64,000 nt of DNA from the NCBI RefSeq assembly GCF_020177575.1, contig NZ_JAHTBK010000001.1, positions 3,550,001-3,614,000 on the forward strand, read 5' to 3'. This document shows, piece after piece, positions 1-8,124 of the stretch; the stretch's first letter is position 1; each line of letters begins with the position of its first letter. The position numbers were made by a program, and so were the translations under genes. Source of the stretch: Hasllibacter sp. MH4015 (GTDB taxonomy: Bacteria; Pseudomonadota; Alphaproteobacteria; Rhodobacterales; Rhodobacteraceae). Below the pieces are notes generated by a model that was not told where the DNA came from, did no database searches, and worked only from the letters and a program-made list of their open reading frames with translations.

Positions 1-343
1 CCAGCGGTCGCATCTGGTCGCGCATGTCGTCCATGTTCTTGTAGGTCCAGTCCTTGGGGTGAATGCCCCGATCCATGGCTGCGTTTTCTGCCGCCAGACC
101 AAACGCATCGAAGCCCATGGGATGCAGCACGTTATGCCCGGTCGCCAGCTTGTAGCGCGCGATCACGTCGCCCATCGTGTAGTTGCGCACATGCCCGATA
201 TGGATGCGCCCGGACGGGTAGGGGAACATCTCCAGGACGTAGTATTTCGGCTTGTCGGCGGACATTGTGGCAAGGAACGTCCCGGCCTCATCCCAGGCTT
301 TCTGCCACTTCGGCTCGATCTTGGATGGGTCGTAGGCGGACAT
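1..343 (-). CDS. leuS: Leucyl-tRNA synthetase, N-terminal part (runs off the window)
   Basis: This is the first 114 codons of a class I leucyl-tRNA synthetase, the cytoplasmic enzyme that charges tRNA-Leu. The start ATG lies at 343 on the minus strand and the frame stays open to base 1. The N-terminus contains the family block around [18 protein letters not shown], whose last four residues are the HIGH signature of the ATP-binding Rossmann fold, followed by [19 protein letters not shown]. It lies just downstream of the DUF3576 lipoprotein gene on the same strand, a pairing I recall from other Rhodobacterales, so the two are probably co-transcribed. The editing and anticodon domains lie outside the window. 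Confidence 0.96.
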   Translation of the reverse strand, partial: MSAYDPSKIEPKWQKAWDEAGTFLATMSADKPKYYVLEMFPYPSGRIHIGHVRNYTMGDVIARYKLATGHNVLHPMGFDAFGLAAENAAMDRGIHPKDWTYKNMDDMRDQMRPL

Positions 344-427
344 CGTGAGGTTCCTTGGCATCGGTTGGACATGAAAACGCCGGGCGAATGGCCCGGCGGT
401 GTGTTTAAGCGGACAGGTCCGGCTGGT

Positions 428-910
428 CTACAGCCGACCGTCCGCAACGCGTAGCTGACGCGCGCGGGTCAGGATCGCATCTTCCACCTGGCGCGCGGTT
501 TCCCGGCTGACGGCACTGCCGTTGCGGCCTTGCAGCGCGACGCGCAGGGAGCGCGCCTCCAATGCCGGGTCGGTGACATAGACGGTCGCCCGATAGGCCC
601 GGTTGCCGCCCGGCGGGGTGGCATATCCGAACGCGATGATCCCGGTGAAGGGGTCAGCGGCTTCCAGAGGCATGAAGTCCAGGATCTCGAGCGACGCGCG
701 CCAGAGGTAACGGTTGACCTCCACCGTGACGGACGGATCGTCGCTGTTGCCGAAGAGGTCCCAGATCGTCTCCCGCTCGCTATCGGCAAGGATGCCGCGT
801 TCGCGCAGCGGCGCCTCGGTCGCTTCACGGTCATTCGCGAAGCCGTTGCAGGCCGCCAATGTCAGGACCAGCAGGCCCAGGCCGAGTGTGTTTGCACGTC
901 GTTTCAACAT
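428..910 (-). CDS. DUF3576 family lipoprotein
   Basis: This encodes a predicted outer-membrane or periplasmic lipoprotein of 160 residues. I chose the start at 910 because it gives a compact lipoprotein signal: MLKRR, a hydrophobic stretch and the lipobox LAAC. An upstream start at 943 would add 11 residues. The mature part (WDLFGNSDDPSVTVEVNRYL, then LEILDFMPLEAADPF and GIIAFGYATPP) matches what I remember of DUF3576, found in alphaproteobacteria next to leuS. The family function is unknown; the position before leuS and the conserved globular domain are all that can be said. It reads toward leuS with an 84-base gap. Confidence 0.85.
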   Translation of the reverse strand: MLKRRANTLGLGLLVLTLAACNGFANDREATEAPLRERGILADSERETIWDLFGNSDDPSVTVEVNRYLWRASLEILDFMPLEAADPFTGIIAFGYATPPGGNRAYRATVYVTDPALEARSLRVALQGRNGSAVSRETARQVEDAILTRARQLRVADGRL

Positions 911-1430
911 ATTCGCCGGTCCTGCCCCAGAATTCTTGCGCAAGTTTTATAGAAGCCCCCCCGAACCGGCAAGGGGCGCAATCACGGCAGGCTTTTGCGG
1001 ATCCGTTCGAGATGCCTGACGCGATCCCCCGGCCCCGGTGGCACCCCCCGTCGTCGCGTGCCTGATATATTCAGACCACCGCACGACGGCATTCCGCGCG
1101 ATGCCGACCTGCTTCGTTCGTAGCCGTGTCTGACCGACATGCGATTCCATCGGCGTGGTACGAATCGTTTTCGCATGCGCGGGCGTGCGCTTGCACAAAA
1201 GGCACAGGATGGCTGGTGAGGGCTCATCCCCTTTGATGCAAAGAAAAACAGGGGTTTCGCTGCCTTGTACGGGGCGAAACTGTGGCATGTCTGCACCATC
1301 CGTACGGCAACCGCACATCGGCTTTGTGGGCTTCCTTGCATTCAACGCGGCGTCGGGCGAGACAGACGCATACTCAATTCGGGCGTTCCGTCTTGGGGTG
1401 CACCTTCTAAGTGAACACGAGGGATAAACC
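911..1430. other. 520-base intergenic region between DUF3576 and the porin gene (porin promoter and leader)
   Basis: No convincing coding sequence was found. The region must hold the divergent promoters of the DUF3576-leuS unit and the porin. A 7-base inverted repeat (GTTTCGC at 1254-1260 and GCGAAAC at 1274-1280, 13-base loop) lies about 150 bases before the porin start and could form a leader hairpin. A TATATT at 1063-1068 resembles a -10 box but lacks a well-spaced -35. The porin ribosome-binding site is GAGG at 1419-1422. Confidence 0.5.
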
Positions 1431-2498
1431 ATGAAAAAGGTTCTCTTTGCGACCACCGCGCTTGTTGCGACGGCAGGTATCGCATCGGCCGATGTCGCCC
1501 TGACGGGCTCGGCTGAAATGGGTGTTGTCGGCGGATCCGGCAGCACGATTACTCAATTCCACCAGGACATCGACGTGACCTTCACGCTGTCCGGTGAAAC
1601 CGGCAACGGCATCACCTTCGGCGCAGCCGTTGATCTCGACGAGATCGCAGGCGGTGCTGGCGGCGCGACCAACGATGACTTCGGCTACTCCGTCTTCATC
1701 TCCGGCGACTTCGGCACGCTCACCCTGGGTGACACCGATGGCGGCTTCGACGCTGGTATGCTGGAAGTGCCCGCGGGCCCCGGCTCCATCGACGACGCGC
1801 ACACCGGCCACTCCGGCTGGAACGGCTTCAACCAGCTTGACGGCGTCTATGACGGCCAGATCCTGAGCTACGCCTATTCCGTGTCCGGCTTCACTGTCAC
1901 GGCATCCGTCGAAATGGATGACGACCGTGAGCGTGCCGCGCCCGTTGCCCCGGCAACCAGCAACGCACCCTTCGGTGAACTGGCAACGCAGCCGGCGACC
2001 GACGGTCTGACCGGTGACGCAGTCTACGGTATCGGCGCAGTCTATGCCGGTTCCTTCGGCGGCGGTTCCTACAATGTTGGCGTCGGTTACCAGACCGTCA
2101 ACGACATCGACCCGCTCGTTGCAGGCGCTCAGGGCTACACCGCCATGGGTATCTCCGGTAACGTGACGCTCGACAACGGCCTGTCCGTTGGTGCCACCTA
2201 CGCCACCTACGAAGGCTTCTCGGCCGGCAACGAAGGCACCCACATGGGTATCGGCGCATCCTACGCGTTCGACGACATCTCCGTCGGCGTGAACTACGGT
2301 GTGTACGATTGGGAAACGACTGCCCTGGTCGCCGACACGTCTGGCTTCGGTCTGTCCGCAGCCTACGACCTGGGTGGCGGTCTGTCCGCTCGCCTCGGCT
2401 ACGGTTCCAGCACCGTCGACGCTGTGAACGCAACGGCTCCGGCCGCTACGCTCGGCACGACCAGCACCTGGTCGCTCGGCATGGCAATGTCCTTCTAA
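1431..2498 (+). CDS. Outer-membrane porin, Rhodobacter type
   Basis: This is a 355-residue trimeric-type general porin for diffusion of small hydrophilic solutes across the outer membrane. It begins with a Sec signal peptide (MKKVLFATTALVATAGIASA, cleaved before DVALTGSAEMG). The mature part is rich in Gly, Asp and alternating beta-strand patterns, and it ends in the terminal Phe (GMAMSF) that the BAM complex recognises in outer-membrane barrels. The length is slightly above the roughly 300 residues of the R. capsulatus porin. Strong codon bias, a GAGG Shine-Dalgarno, a long leader and a following strong terminator all fit an abundant, monocistronic protein. Confidence 0.95.
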   Translation: MKKVLFATTALVATAGIASADVALTGSAEMGVVGGSGSTITQFHQDIDVTFTLSGETGNGITFGAAVDLDEIAGGAGGATNDDFGYSVFISGDFGTLTLGDTDGGFDAGMLEVPAGPGSIDDAHTGHSGWNGFNQLDGVYDGQILSYAYSVSGFTVTASVEMDDDRERAAPVAPATSNAPFGELATQPATDGLTGDAVYGIGAVYAGSFGGGSYNVGVGYQTVNDIDPLVAGAQGYTAMGISGNVTLDNGLSVGATYATYEGFSAGNEGTHMGIGASYAFDDISVGVNYGVYDWETTALVADTSGFGLSAAYDLGGGLSARLGYGSSTVDAVNATAPAATLGTTSTWSLGMAMSF

Positions 2499-2521
2499 TC
2501 CTAACGGATTACGGATTACGG

Positions 2522-2554
2522 AAAGAGCGGGCCTTGCGCCCGCTCTTTTCTTTT
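2522..2554 (+). terminator. Rho-independent terminator of the porin gene
   Basis: An 11-base perfect stem (2522-2532 with 2538-2548) and a 5-base loop lie 24 bases after the porin stop, followed by a T-rich tract (CTTTT). A strong terminator before the yggS-type gene implies that the latter has its own promoter, or depends on read-through, because its ATG is only about 15 bases beyond. Confidence 0.9.
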
Positions 2555-2568
2555 GGTGGAACAATCAT

Positions 2569-3222
2569 ATGTCCCTGACCGATATTTCCGCCCGCATCGA
2601 CGCCCACGCGCAGGCCCATGGCCGCGACCCGGCGGGCATCACGCTCATCGCCGTCTCCAAGGTTCAACCGCCCGAGCGGGTGCAGGCCGTGCTCGAACAG
2701 GGCCACCGCATCTACGGCGAAAACCGCGTGCAGGAGGCGCTTGGCCGCTGGCCCGACTTCCAGGCGCAATTCGACGGCATCGACCTCCACCTCATTGGCC
2801 CGCTCCAGACGAACAAGGCGCGGCAGGCGGTGGAGTTCTTCAGCACGATCCACACGCTCGACCGCCCGAAACTTGCCAAACGCCTCGCGGATCTGGCTCA
2901 GGAGCGTGGGAGCTGCCCCGACCTGTTCGTCCAGTTGAATACGGGAGAGGAGCCGCAGAAGGCCGGGTGTCTGCCCTCTGACGCGGACGCCTTCATCGCG
3001 GAAGCACAGGCGATGGACCTGCCGATCAAGGGGTTGATGTGCATCCCCCCGGTGGAAGAGGAGCCGTCGCTGCATTTCGCGCTTCTGTCCAAGATCGCCG
3101 CCCGTAACGGGCTGCAGGGTCTGTCTATGGGCATGTCGTCGGATTTCGAGACGGCCATCTCGCAGGGCGCGACCCATATCCGCGTCGGCTCCGCCATTTT
3201 CGGAGAGCGAGAGTACGGCTGA
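2569..3222 (+). CDS. yggS: YggS/PROSC family PLP-binding homeostasis protein
   Basis: This is a 217-residue cytoplasmic single-domain TIM-barrel protein that binds pyridoxal 5'-phosphate and buffers PLP; the family has no established enzymatic activity. The PLP-lysine lies in LIAVSKVQPPERV near residue 30, followed by the family motifs YGENRVQEA and LIGPLQTNKARQAV. The C-terminal GLSMGMSSDFETAISQGAT and HIRVGSAIFGER carry the phosphate-binding loop. Length is typical for the family. It follows the porin terminator closely and meets a minus-strand L,D-transpeptidase gene 10 bases after its stop. The gene name is by family similarity. Confidence 0.93.
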   Translation: MSLTDISARIDAHAQAHGRDPAGITLIAVSKVQPPERVQAVLEQGHRIYGENRVQEALGRWPDFQAQFDGIDLHLIGPLQTNKARQAVEFFSTIHTLDRPKLAKRLADLAQERGSCPDLFVQLNTGEEPQKAGCLPSDADAFIAEAQAMDLPIKGLMCIPPVEEEPSLHFALLSKIAARNGLQGLSMGMSSDFETAISQGATHIRVGSAIFGEREYG

Positions 3223-3231
3223 GGACTTGGA

Positions 3232-3753
3232 TCAGCGGGCGAGTGCGGGCGGCACGATCAACCGCGTCGCGTAGCTGATCCGGGGCACGATCCACCGCAG
3301 ATGGGCCGGATGCACGCCCACGCAGCCTTCCGTCGGACGCCCCGGCCCACGCCATTGGTGGACGAAGATCGCTGATCCCCGTCCGGGCACAGCATCGGGC
3401 CAGTTCCAATCGGTCACCAATACGATGTCGTAGAGCCGGTCCCCCCGCGCCAGCCGTTCCGCCGACCCGCCATAGGGCCGCCGCACTATGTGGTTGTAAT
3501 CCGCATCCCCGTCTTCATCCGACCACAGATCGCCGGGACCGATCGGAACCGCCCAATCGCACGGCGCGGCAAGCCTGTCGGCGCGGTAAAGGCACCCGAC
3601 GATCCGGTGCACACCGACGGGTGTACCGCCATCACCTTCCCGCTTGTCACGAACCACGCCGCCGCGCCCCACAGTGAACGGCAGACGCGCGCCCCAGAAG
3701 CGCAGGCCCGACGGGCTCAGGACCATGTCCTCAGGCGTCGCGGCGCGTGTCAC
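3232..3753 (-). CDS. L,D-transpeptidase (YkuD) family protein
   Basis: This is a 173-residue protein with a stand-alone YkuD-like catalytic domain. The conserved His lies in IFVHQW and the active-site Cys in PTEGCVGV, spaced as in L,D-transpeptidases that make 3-3 peptidoglycan crosslinks or attach proteins to the wall. The upstream half has the KREGDGGTPVG block typical of this COG3786-like subgroup. I see no signal peptide, which is unusual for a wall enzyme; either export uses an unrecognised signal or the protein acts differently. Its start overlaps the ribA stop by four bases (ATGA), so the two genes are translationally coupled. Confidence 0.85.
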   Translation of the reverse strand: MTRAATPEDMVLSPSGLRFWGARLPFTVGRGGVVRDKREGDGGTPVGVHRIVGCLYRADRLAAPCDWAVPIGPGDLWSDEDGDADYNHIVRRPYGGSAERLARGDRLYDIVLVTDWNWPDAVPGRGSAIFVHQWRGPGRPTEGCVGVHPAHLRWIVPRISYATRLIVPPALAR

Positions 3754-4823
3754 AGAAGATGCCCCGACTTCGACCGCTTCACATCCATGTAGTGCGCGTT
3801 GAAGCGGTTCGTCTCCGTGACCAGTGGCACGCGGTCGACCACGTCGATCCCTTCCGCGCCCATCATTTCCACCTTGCGGGGATTGTTCGTCATCAGGCGC
3901 ACGGCGCCGAAGCCCATGCGACGCAGCAGGTCTGCCCCGATGCGGAAATCGCGCTCGTCATCCTCGAACCCGAGCCGATGGTTCGCCTCCACCGTGTCAA
4001 AGCCCTGATCCTGCAAGGCATAGGCGCGCATCTTGTTGGCAAGGCCGATCCCGCGCCCCTCCTGGTTCAGATACAACAGAATCCCTTCACCCGAACGGCC
4101 CATTTCAGCCAGAGCCGTCCTTAATTGGGGGCCGCAGTCGCATTTCATCGACCCCAGCACGTCGCCCGTGAAACACGCCGAATGCAGACGCGCCAAAACC
4201 GGTTTCGAGCGATCGGGTCGCCCGATTTCGATGGCGTAATGCTCCACCTCTCCGTTATCGGGGCGGAAGATATGCAGGCGACCGGCTTGCGCCAGTTCCA
4301 TCGGCAAGGCGGCGTTGGCCACGGGATGAAGCAGCGCATTTTCGGCGAGATCGGCTGCGGCGGCCTCCATCGGCAGACTTGTCAGACCGTCCGGCCAATC
4401 GGCAACCTCCACCGCCGCGACGGCGGGCAACAAATGCGCCGATTTCGCCAGCGACAGGGCCAACCGATGCAGGCTTGCATCACCGGCGCGTTCCTCCCGA
4501 AAAGGTCCTTTCAGCGGCGCGCGCAGGTCCCGCGCCGGGTCCGCCAGATCGGCGAGCCACGCCGCCCCGGCATCCTCCGGCATCACGATCCGGGCGATGT
4601 CCCCGTCATAGACCCGTACCTTCAGCGTCGCCGCCCGCCACCCCGTCAGCGCCACGATGACCGGACCAAGGGCGCGCAACGCATCCAGCCTTGCCTCAGT
4701 CGCCGTCTCGCAGGCCAGAATCAGAAGCGCCGATCCACCCCGGGTCAGCACCACGGGCAACCCCACGCGTAGGTCGGATCGCGCGCGGGCCACAAGCTCG
4801 GACGTGGTGGGCAAAAGGCTCAT
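3750..4823 (-). CDS. ribA: GTP cyclohydrolase II with a degenerate RibB-like N-terminal domain
   Basis: This is a 357-residue enzyme for the first committed step of riboflavin synthesis, opening the imidazole ring of GTP. The C-terminal half (from about residue 190) is a complete RibA domain: zinc cysteines C217, C228 and C230 in CFTGDVLGSMKCDCG, then LNQEGRGIGLANK, and a C-terminal VTETNRFNAHYMDVKR. The N-terminal 190 residues are not part of a minimal RibA. Their opening (DLRVGLPVVL, then ACETAT) has the cadence of a DHBP synthase (RibB) but lacks the acidic DDEDRENEGDL catalytic segment, so this looks like a RibBA fusion with a dead first half. It is followed by an overlapping L,D-transpeptidase gene. 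Confidence 0.93.
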   Translation of the reverse strand: MSLLPTTSELVARARSDLRVGLPVVLTRGGSALLILACETATEARLDALRALGPVIVALTGWRAATLKVRVYDGDIARIVMPEDAGAAWLADLADPARDLRAPLKGPFREERAGDASLHRLALSLAKSAHLLPAVAAVEVADWPDGLTSLPMEAAAADLAENALLHPVANAALPMELAQAGRLHIFRPDNGEVEHYAIEIGRPDRSKPVLARLHSACFTGDVLGSMKCDCGPQLRTALAEMGRSGEGILLYLNQEGRGIGLANKMRAYALQDQGFDTVEANHRLGFEDDERDFRIGADLLRRMGFGAVRLMTNNPRKVEMMGAEGIDVVDRVPLVTETNRFNAHYMDVKRSKSGHLL

Positions 4824-4974
4824 GGCCCAAACCCTTAGCGCGTCGCGGGCGGAAATTGAAACATTCCCTCACGTGGTGACACAGGGCCGTGAGGCACGGT
4901 TACACGCATAGACAAACCCCCGCGCCCCGCGTCATGTCGATGTAACAGAACACGACAAAGCGGAGGGCCGGACC
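4824..4974. promoter_or_regulatory. Divergent control region between ribA and the response regulator
   Basis: This 151-base region contains the start signals for both divergent genes. An imperfect operator-like inverted repeat is visible (CCTCACG at 4867-4873 and CGTGAGG at 4888-4894, 14 bases between). The response regulator has a good Shine-Dalgarno, GGAGGG, about 7 bases before its ATG. No firm -35/-10 pair was assigned. Confidence 0.35.
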
Positions 4975-5661
4975 ATGGCAAACCTCAAGAAAATCCTTCT
5001 GGTCGACGACGACGATGACCTGCGTGAGGCGCTGAGCGAACAGCTGGTGATGACCGAGGATTTCGACGTCTTCGAGGCCGCCAATGGCGGACAGGCGATG
5101 GACCGGGCCAAGGAAGGGATCTACGACCTCGTAATCCTCGACGTGGGCTTGCCGGATACCGACGGCCGCGAGCTGTGCCGCCTGATGCGCAAACAGGGCG
5201 TGAAATGCCCGGTCCTGATGCTGACGGGCCATGACAGCGACGCCGACACGATCCTGGGCCTCGATGCCGGGGCCAACGACTACGTCACCAAGCCGTTCCG
5301 CTTCCCGGTCCTTCTGGCCCGCATCCGCGCGCAACTGCGCCAGCATGAACAGTCCGAGGACGCCGTCTTCCAGCTTGGGCCGTATACGTTCAAGCCCGCC
5401 ATGAAGATGCTGATCACCGAGGATGAGCGGAAGATCCGCCTGACGGAGAAAGAGACCAACATCCTCAAGTTCCTCTACCGCGCGCAGGATGGCGTCGTGG
5501 CCCGGGACGTGCTGTTGCACGAAGTCTGGGGATACAATGCCGGCGTCACCACCCATACGCTTGAGACGCACATCTATCGCCTGCGCCAGAAGATCGAACC
5601 CGATCCGTCCAACGCCCGCCTGCTGGTGACGGAATCCGGCGGCTATAGATTGGTGGCCTAA
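4975..5661 (+). CDS. OmpR-family response regulator, CenR-like
   Basis: This is a 228-residue two-component DNA-binding regulator. The receiver domain has the acidic pocket VDDDDD at residues 10-15, the phospho-acceptor D56 in VILDVGLPD, T84 and K106 (YVTKPF). The C-terminal winged helix of the OmpR/PhoB type runs from about residue 130 (RLTEKETNILKFLY, then YRLRQKIEPDP, and SGGYRLVA at the end). The overall sequence and absence of an adjacent kinase resemble CenR, which controls cell-envelope genes in Caulobacter and Rhodobacter; that identity is from memory. It is transcribed away from ribA and followed by a strong terminator that may belong to a 3'-derived small RNA. Confidence 0.9.
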   Translation: MANLKKILLVDDDDDLREALSEQLVMTEDFDVFEAANGGQAMDRAKEGIYDLVILDVGLPDTDGRELCRLMRKQGVKCPVLMLTGHDSDADTILGLDAGANDYVTKPFRFPVLLARIRAQLRQHEQSEDAVFQLGPYTFKPAMKMLITEDERKIRLTEKETNILKFLYRAQDGVVARDVLLHEVWGYNAGVTTHTLETHIYRLRQKIEPDPSNARLLVTESGGYRLVA

Positions 5662-5699
5662 GGCGGAGGGGAACCTGATCCGACGCAGTAGCGTTCGCT

Positions 5700-5796
5700 T
5701 GCCGAAATCCCCCGATGTCGGGGTCCCGACCTCCCTCGGGAACGACATCACCTCCCTGTTGGACTTGGCCCGGGCATCGCGCCCGGGTCTTTTTTT
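5700..5796 (+). ncRNA. Putative 3'-UTR-derived small RNA (SorX-like)
   Basis: Three hairpins follow the response regulator stop codon. The first is CCCCGA/TCGGGG (5710-5723). The second has stem TCCCGA/TCGGGA with the loop CCTCCC (5724-5741). The third is the intrinsic terminator (5767-5789 plus T tract). The sequence CCTCCCT, complementary to a Shine-Dalgarno, occurs twice (5730-5736 and 5751-5757), once starting in a hairpin loop and once in an unpaired linker. Known: in Rhodobacter sphaeroides the sRNA SorX is processed from the 3' UTR of an OmpR-type regulator mRNA (recalled, not searched). Inference: this is the equivalent RNA. There is no evidence for an independent promoter. Confidence 0.5.
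5767..5796 (+). terminator. Rho-independent terminator after the response regulator
   Basis: A 9-base GC-rich stem (5767-5775 with 5781-5789, one G-T pair), a 5-base loop and an uninterrupted run of seven T (5790-5796). It ends the response regulator transcript and any 3' sRNA, and it separates this transcript from the convergent MFS gene. Confidence 0.92.
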
Positions 5797-5823
5797 ATGG
5801 GGAAAAGGCCCTCAGCGTGTGGC

Positions 5824-7080
5824 CTAGTCCGCTGTGCCCGTTGGCAGGCGCAACCGCGCCAAACCATAGACAAACAGCGCCGCGAAGAGCCCCGCGCAGG
5901 CCAGAAAGACCAGCCGCATCGCATCCTCGCGACCCATCGACGGCTCCGCATAGGCCATGATCCAGCCGCCCGCCAACGCGCCCAAGGGCATCATGCCCCA
6001 GCCGAAAAAGCGGTAGATGGAGTTGACCCGACCGAGCAATTCATCGGGAATCACCCGCTGCCGGAACGACACCGTGACCACGTTCCACAGCACGGCGACG
6101 AAGGTTTCCAGAAACAGAAGCGCCACGGCGATCCAGACCTCCGACGTGAGATAGAGCCCCAGAAACGGCAAAGGCATCAACGCCAGCGCCACCCAGAGGC
6201 TGCGCGAGGATCCCAGCCGCGCAGCGATCCAAGGGCAGAGCAATCCACCCGCCACGCCGCCCGCGGCCCCCGCCGTCAACAAAAGCCCATGCCCGACCGC
6301 GCCAAGCCCCAGAACCTCCTGACTGAACAGGACCAGGATGGTGAAGCCCGCCATATGCGCCGCGTTCAACCCGCCCAGGATCAGCGCAAGTTGCAGGATC
6401 ACGCGATGCGCCTTGAGCCAGGTCCAGCCCGCGCGCATCTCCTTGAGGAATTTTTCCCGCGCCGGGCGCGTGGGTCGGGACGGAAAGGTGATGGCCCAGA
6501 CCGCGAAGGCCGCAAGGGCGAAGCCCATCGCCTCGAACACGAACGGTGCCGGAACTGCCACGGCGATCAGGAACCCGGCGAGCGGTGGTCCGACAAATTG
6601 GCCCATCACCTGCTCCACCGACCAGATCTGGCCGTTCGCCTCCTCCAGCCGCGATTTGTCCACGACGGAAGGCAAAGCCGTCTGCGCGGCGTTGTCGCGA
6701 AATACCTCTGCTGTACCCATCAGGAATGCCAGCGCGGCAAGCCCCGCGATCATCCACGCGGCCTCCGCCCCGCTGGCACCCCTCGGGCCTGACAGGATCA
6801 GGGCGACTACGGCAAGCGCCAGCGCCATCCGCGCCAGATCGGCCCGCACCATCATGACCTGCCGATCCGCCCGGTCCGTCCAGACGCCCACGGGCAGCGA
6901 CCACAGGAACCACGGTAGGCGGGTGGCGAACGCCACGATGGCCAGCGCGCGCGGATCGGTCGTGATGAGCGTGGCGAGCCACGGGAAGGCCAGCGCCCCG
7001 ATCCCGTCGGACAGGTTCGCCAGCCCCGCCCCGGACATCAGCAGGCGGAAATTCCGGTTTTCGCGGATCAAGGCGGCCAT
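5824..7080 (-). CDS. Major facilitator superfamily transporter
   Basis: This is a 418-residue inner-membrane secondary transporter with about 11-12 hydrophobic segments. An amphipathic start (MAALIRENRNFRLLMSG) leads into the first helix. The loop between helices 2 and 3 carries PVGVWTDRADRQVMM, the MFS signature loop. It resembles the drug/proton antiporter (enterobactin exporter-like) branch in which the N-terminus begins with NRNFRLL, but the substrate cannot be predicted. It faces the alpha/beta hydrolase gene divergently with 50 bases between starts. The end lies close to the terminator of the response regulator transcript. Confidence 0.88.
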   Translation of the reverse strand: MAALIRENRNFRLLMSGAGLANLSDGIGALAFPWLATLITTDPRALAIVAFATRLPWFLWSLPVGVWTDRADRQVMMVRADLARMALALAVVALILSGPRGASGAEAAWMIAGLAALAFLMGTAEVFRDNAAQTALPSVVDKSRLEEANGQIWSVEQVMGQFVGPPLAGFLIAVAVPAPFVFEAMGFALAAFAVWAITFPSRPTRPAREKFLKEMRAGWTWLKAHRVILQLALILGGLNAAHMAGFTILVLFSQEVLGLGAVGHGLLLTAGAAGGVAGGLLCPWIAARLGSSRSLWVALALMPLPFLGLYLTSEVWIAVALLFLETFVAVLWNVVTVSFRQRVIPDELLGRVNSIYRFFGWGMMPLGALAGGWIMAYAEPSMGREDAMRLVFLACAGLFAALFVYGLARLRLPTGTAD

Positions 7081-7130
7081 GGCATGTCCCTTCTACCGGG
7101 CAACTTGCGCCGAAGCACCGGACAGGCACA

Positions 7131-8105
7131 ATGGCGTCCATGCGATTTCTCTTCCGTCTTGTTCTTCTACTCGTGATCCTGTCGGTGCTTGCATTGGCCG
7201 GGTTCCGTCTGGCCGCCCATCTGCGCGAGGTGGACGGCCCTGCCGCCGCGCCCGGTCAGGGGCGCTTCATCGAAACGCCGCTCGGCCCGATCTACGCCAT
7301 CACCATGGGACCCGAAGATGGCGAACCGGTCCTTCTGATCCACGGCTCGGTCGGTTGGTCCGGCACGTGGCAACACACGCAAGAGGCGCTGGCCGATGCC
7401 GGGTATTTCGCAATCGCCATCGACGTGCCGCCCATGGGCTACTCCCCCCGCAGCCCGGAGGGCGACTACGGCCGCGCCATGAGCGCGGAGCGGATTGCGG
7501 CCGTCAATGCATCTTTCGGCCTCACGCCCCATATCGTCGCCCATTCCTTCGGCGCCGGTGCCGCGATGGAGGCCGTGATGCGGGGCCCGGATGATTACCA
7601 ATCCCTGACGATTATCGCGGGGGCCCTGCCGCTGGACCCGCCCGACGACATCGCGCTTCCGGCCATGCTTCGCCCGCTCTGGCTGAGGGAGGTTCTGGTC
7701 TCCGCAAGCGTGACCAATCCGCTGGCCGCGCGCCCCTTGCTTCAGGCCTTCCTACACCGCGATGAAGCCGCCACCGATGAGATTCTGGAGGTCCTCGCCG
7801 CCCCCGCCACCCAAGATGGCGCGACGGAGGCTTTGGCCCGCTGGCTGCCCACGCTCCTTGTGCCGCCCGCGGGCCTGCCATCCACTCAATCGCAGTCCTT
7901 CCGCGCCCTCGACATTCCGACCGGCCTGATCTGGGGGGCGGAGGATACGACCACGCCGCATGAACAGGGCGAACACCTTGCCACCCTCATCCCCGGGGCT
8001 GCCCTGACCGTGATCCCCGATGTGGGTCATATCCCGATGATCGAGGACCCGGACGCCTTCACCGCCGCCCTCCTTGACACACTCGCGTCCTTCACGGCCC
8101 GTTAA
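7131..8105 (+). CDS. Alpha/beta-hydrolase fold protein, membrane anchored
   Basis: This 324-residue protein has an N-terminal hydrophobic anchor (FRLVLLLVILSVLALAGF), then a complete alpha/beta-hydrolase domain. The oxyanion region is LLIHGSVGWSGTW, the nucleophile elbow is AHSFGAG with Ser as nucleophile, the acid is in WGAEDTTTPHEQG, and the catalytic His is in DVGHIPMIEDP. It is probably an esterase- or lipase-like enzyme acting in the periplasm or at the membrane; the substrate is unknown. An internal ATG at 7140 is an equally possible start. It stands alone between a divergent MFS gene and an intergenic GC-hairpin element. Confidence 0.85.
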   Translation: MASMRFLFRLVLLLVILSVLALAGFRLAAHLREVDGPAAAPGQGRFIETPLGPIYAITMGPEDGEPVLLIHGSVGWSGTWQHTQEALADAGYFAIAIDVPPMGYSPRSPEGDYGRAMSAERIAAVNASFGLTPHIVAHSFGAGAAMEAVMRGPDDYQSLTIIAGALPLDPPDDIALPAMLRPLWLREVLVSASVTNPLAARPLLQAFLHRDEAATDEILEVLAAPATQDGATEALARWLPTLLVPPAGLPSTQSQSFRALDIPTGLIWGAEDTTTPHEQGEHLATLIPGAALTVIPDVGHIPMIEDPDAFTAALLDTLASFTAR

Positions 8106-8124
8106 GGTTAACGCGCCCGCCCCT

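Noticed and set aside
1155-1427. 90-codon plus-strand frame in the porin leader
   Set aside because: No Shine-Dalgarno, no family and low-quality composition; more likely leader or promoter DNA.
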